Source: Candidatus Woesearchaeota archaeon (lineage in GTDB: Archaea; Nanobdellota; Nanobdellia; Woesearchaeales; UBA11576). From it: 13,348 nt of DNA. Of the stretch, positions 12,922 to 13,348 are shown piece by piece. The position numbers and the translations under genes were made by a program. The stretch spans positions 1-13,348 of the forward strand of contig JACRKM010000036.1 of assembly GCA_016219765.1 (NCBI GenBank), in the 5' to 3' direction. Below the pieces are notes generated by a model that saw only the letters and a list, made by a program, of their open reading frames with translations, did no database searches and was not told the origin of the DNA. Every line of letters starts with the position of its first letter. Within the stretch, counting starts at the first letter, position 1.

Positions 12922-13348
12922 CTACGCTGTTGATTGGTTGAACTCCTTCTGCCAACGTTCGTTCATGACTTTTGCTACGGTCTTGAGAATATATTGAAGT
13001 TCAGTGCTGGTCAAATTCATCTCTTCTTCACGCAGTCCTATTTTTCTGGCAGACTCTTCGTAGAACGCAACAAAGTCCCGATAAGTGCACTTTCGAATCT
13101 GTTCAGATGCTTCTCGAATCTTATCTCGTGTGATGTTGACTTTTGGCGTATCCTGGATAGCGTGCTTTGCACGCAAAAATACGAGAATGTCTTTTCTCCA
13201 GACGTCGAGATCATCAACGCAGGCAAAGAAAATCGTGAGGGCCATCATGAATCCTGTATGGTGCGAAAGATCAATTAACTTCGTGCGTATCTCCCAAAAA
13301 CCGAAATTATTGTCCTTTCCTTCGGCTATTGTTCGAAGCATGGTCTTC
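12922..13348 (-). CDS. Hypothetical protein, N-terminus possibly outside the window
   Basis: I do not recognise this protein. From the first visible ATG (13339-13341) it has 139 residues, but the frame is still open at the window edge (codons for Lys and Thr precede that ATG), so the true start may lie beyond. It is mostly helical and charged, with one hydrophobic stretch HTGFMMALTIFFACVDDLDV at about 28-47 that is too short and too polar at its ends to be a sure membrane helix. The C-terminal half has amphipathic helices (KVNITRDKIREASEQIRKC, ELQYILKTVAKVMNERW). The hairpin array lies downstream of its stop, then the MNT-HEPN pair on the same strand. Confidence 0.6.
   Translation of the reverse strand, partial: KTMLRTIAEGKDNNFGFWEIRTKLIDLSHHTGFMMALTIFFACVDDLDVWRKDILVFLRAKHAIQDTPKVNITRDKIREASEQIRKCTYRDFVAFYEESARKIGLREEEMNLTSTELQYILKTVAKVMNERWQKEFNQSTA

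Overview
The window is archaeal. It encodes elongation factors EF-1A and EF-2 and ribosomal proteins S10, L7Ae, S28e and L24e in archaeal-type neighbourhoods. It also has tRNA genes without encoded CCA, TATA/BRE-type promoters, and GGTG- or GGAGG-type ribosome binding sites close to the starts. The lineage cannot be fixed from sequence alone. Compact genes and an NDK with a long helical insertion, a form I recall from candidate-phylum genomes, make a DPANN-type archaeon plausible, but this is inference.

Layout. (1) 1-895, plus strand: the tail of one alpha/beta hydrolase and a second complete one whose nucleophile position carries Asp instead of Ser. (2) 900-1335: a non-autonomous transposable element (MITE-A) with no coding capacity. 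(3) 1397-4159, plus strand: a tight operon of two HAD-fold proteins, a HIT protein and a CorA-type transporter, with 4-37 base gaps. (4) 4187-4633, minus: an unknown small protein, convergent with corA and sharing a hairpin across both stop codons. (5) 4658-5085: tRNA-Ser(GGA) and tRNA-Met(CAU) on the minus strand, with partial copies of both ends of the tRNA-Ser gene and a two-hairpin module between the tRNAs. (6) 5086-5393: MITE-B, a sibling of MITE-A. (7) 5459-11288, minus: translation genes in transcription order L7Ae, S28e, L24e, NDK, then EF-2, EF-1A and S10. A third and different MITE (MITE-C, 9557-9710) lies directly upstream of EF-2. (8) 11593-12563, minus: a HEPN/nucleotidyltransferase pair of toxin-antitoxin type with a dyad-rich promoter. 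(9) 12612-12830: a gene-free array of nested and mutually exclusive hairpins. (10) 12922 to the window edge, minus: an unrecognised protein.

The most unusual content is not protein-coding. It is a dense population of small, structured, apparently mobile sequences between housekeeping genes. Three elements have perfect terminal inverted repeats and 8-9 base target duplications. A separate two-hairpin module with a recurrent GCGWAGCG loop is nested inside MITE-A (it is absent from MITE-B) and also sits beside tRNA-Ser between direct repeats of the tRNA 5' end. The 12.6-12.8 kb array has the same style. These insertions lie beside the promoters or leaders of EF-2, tRNA-Met and the HAD operon, so they may affect expression of core genes.
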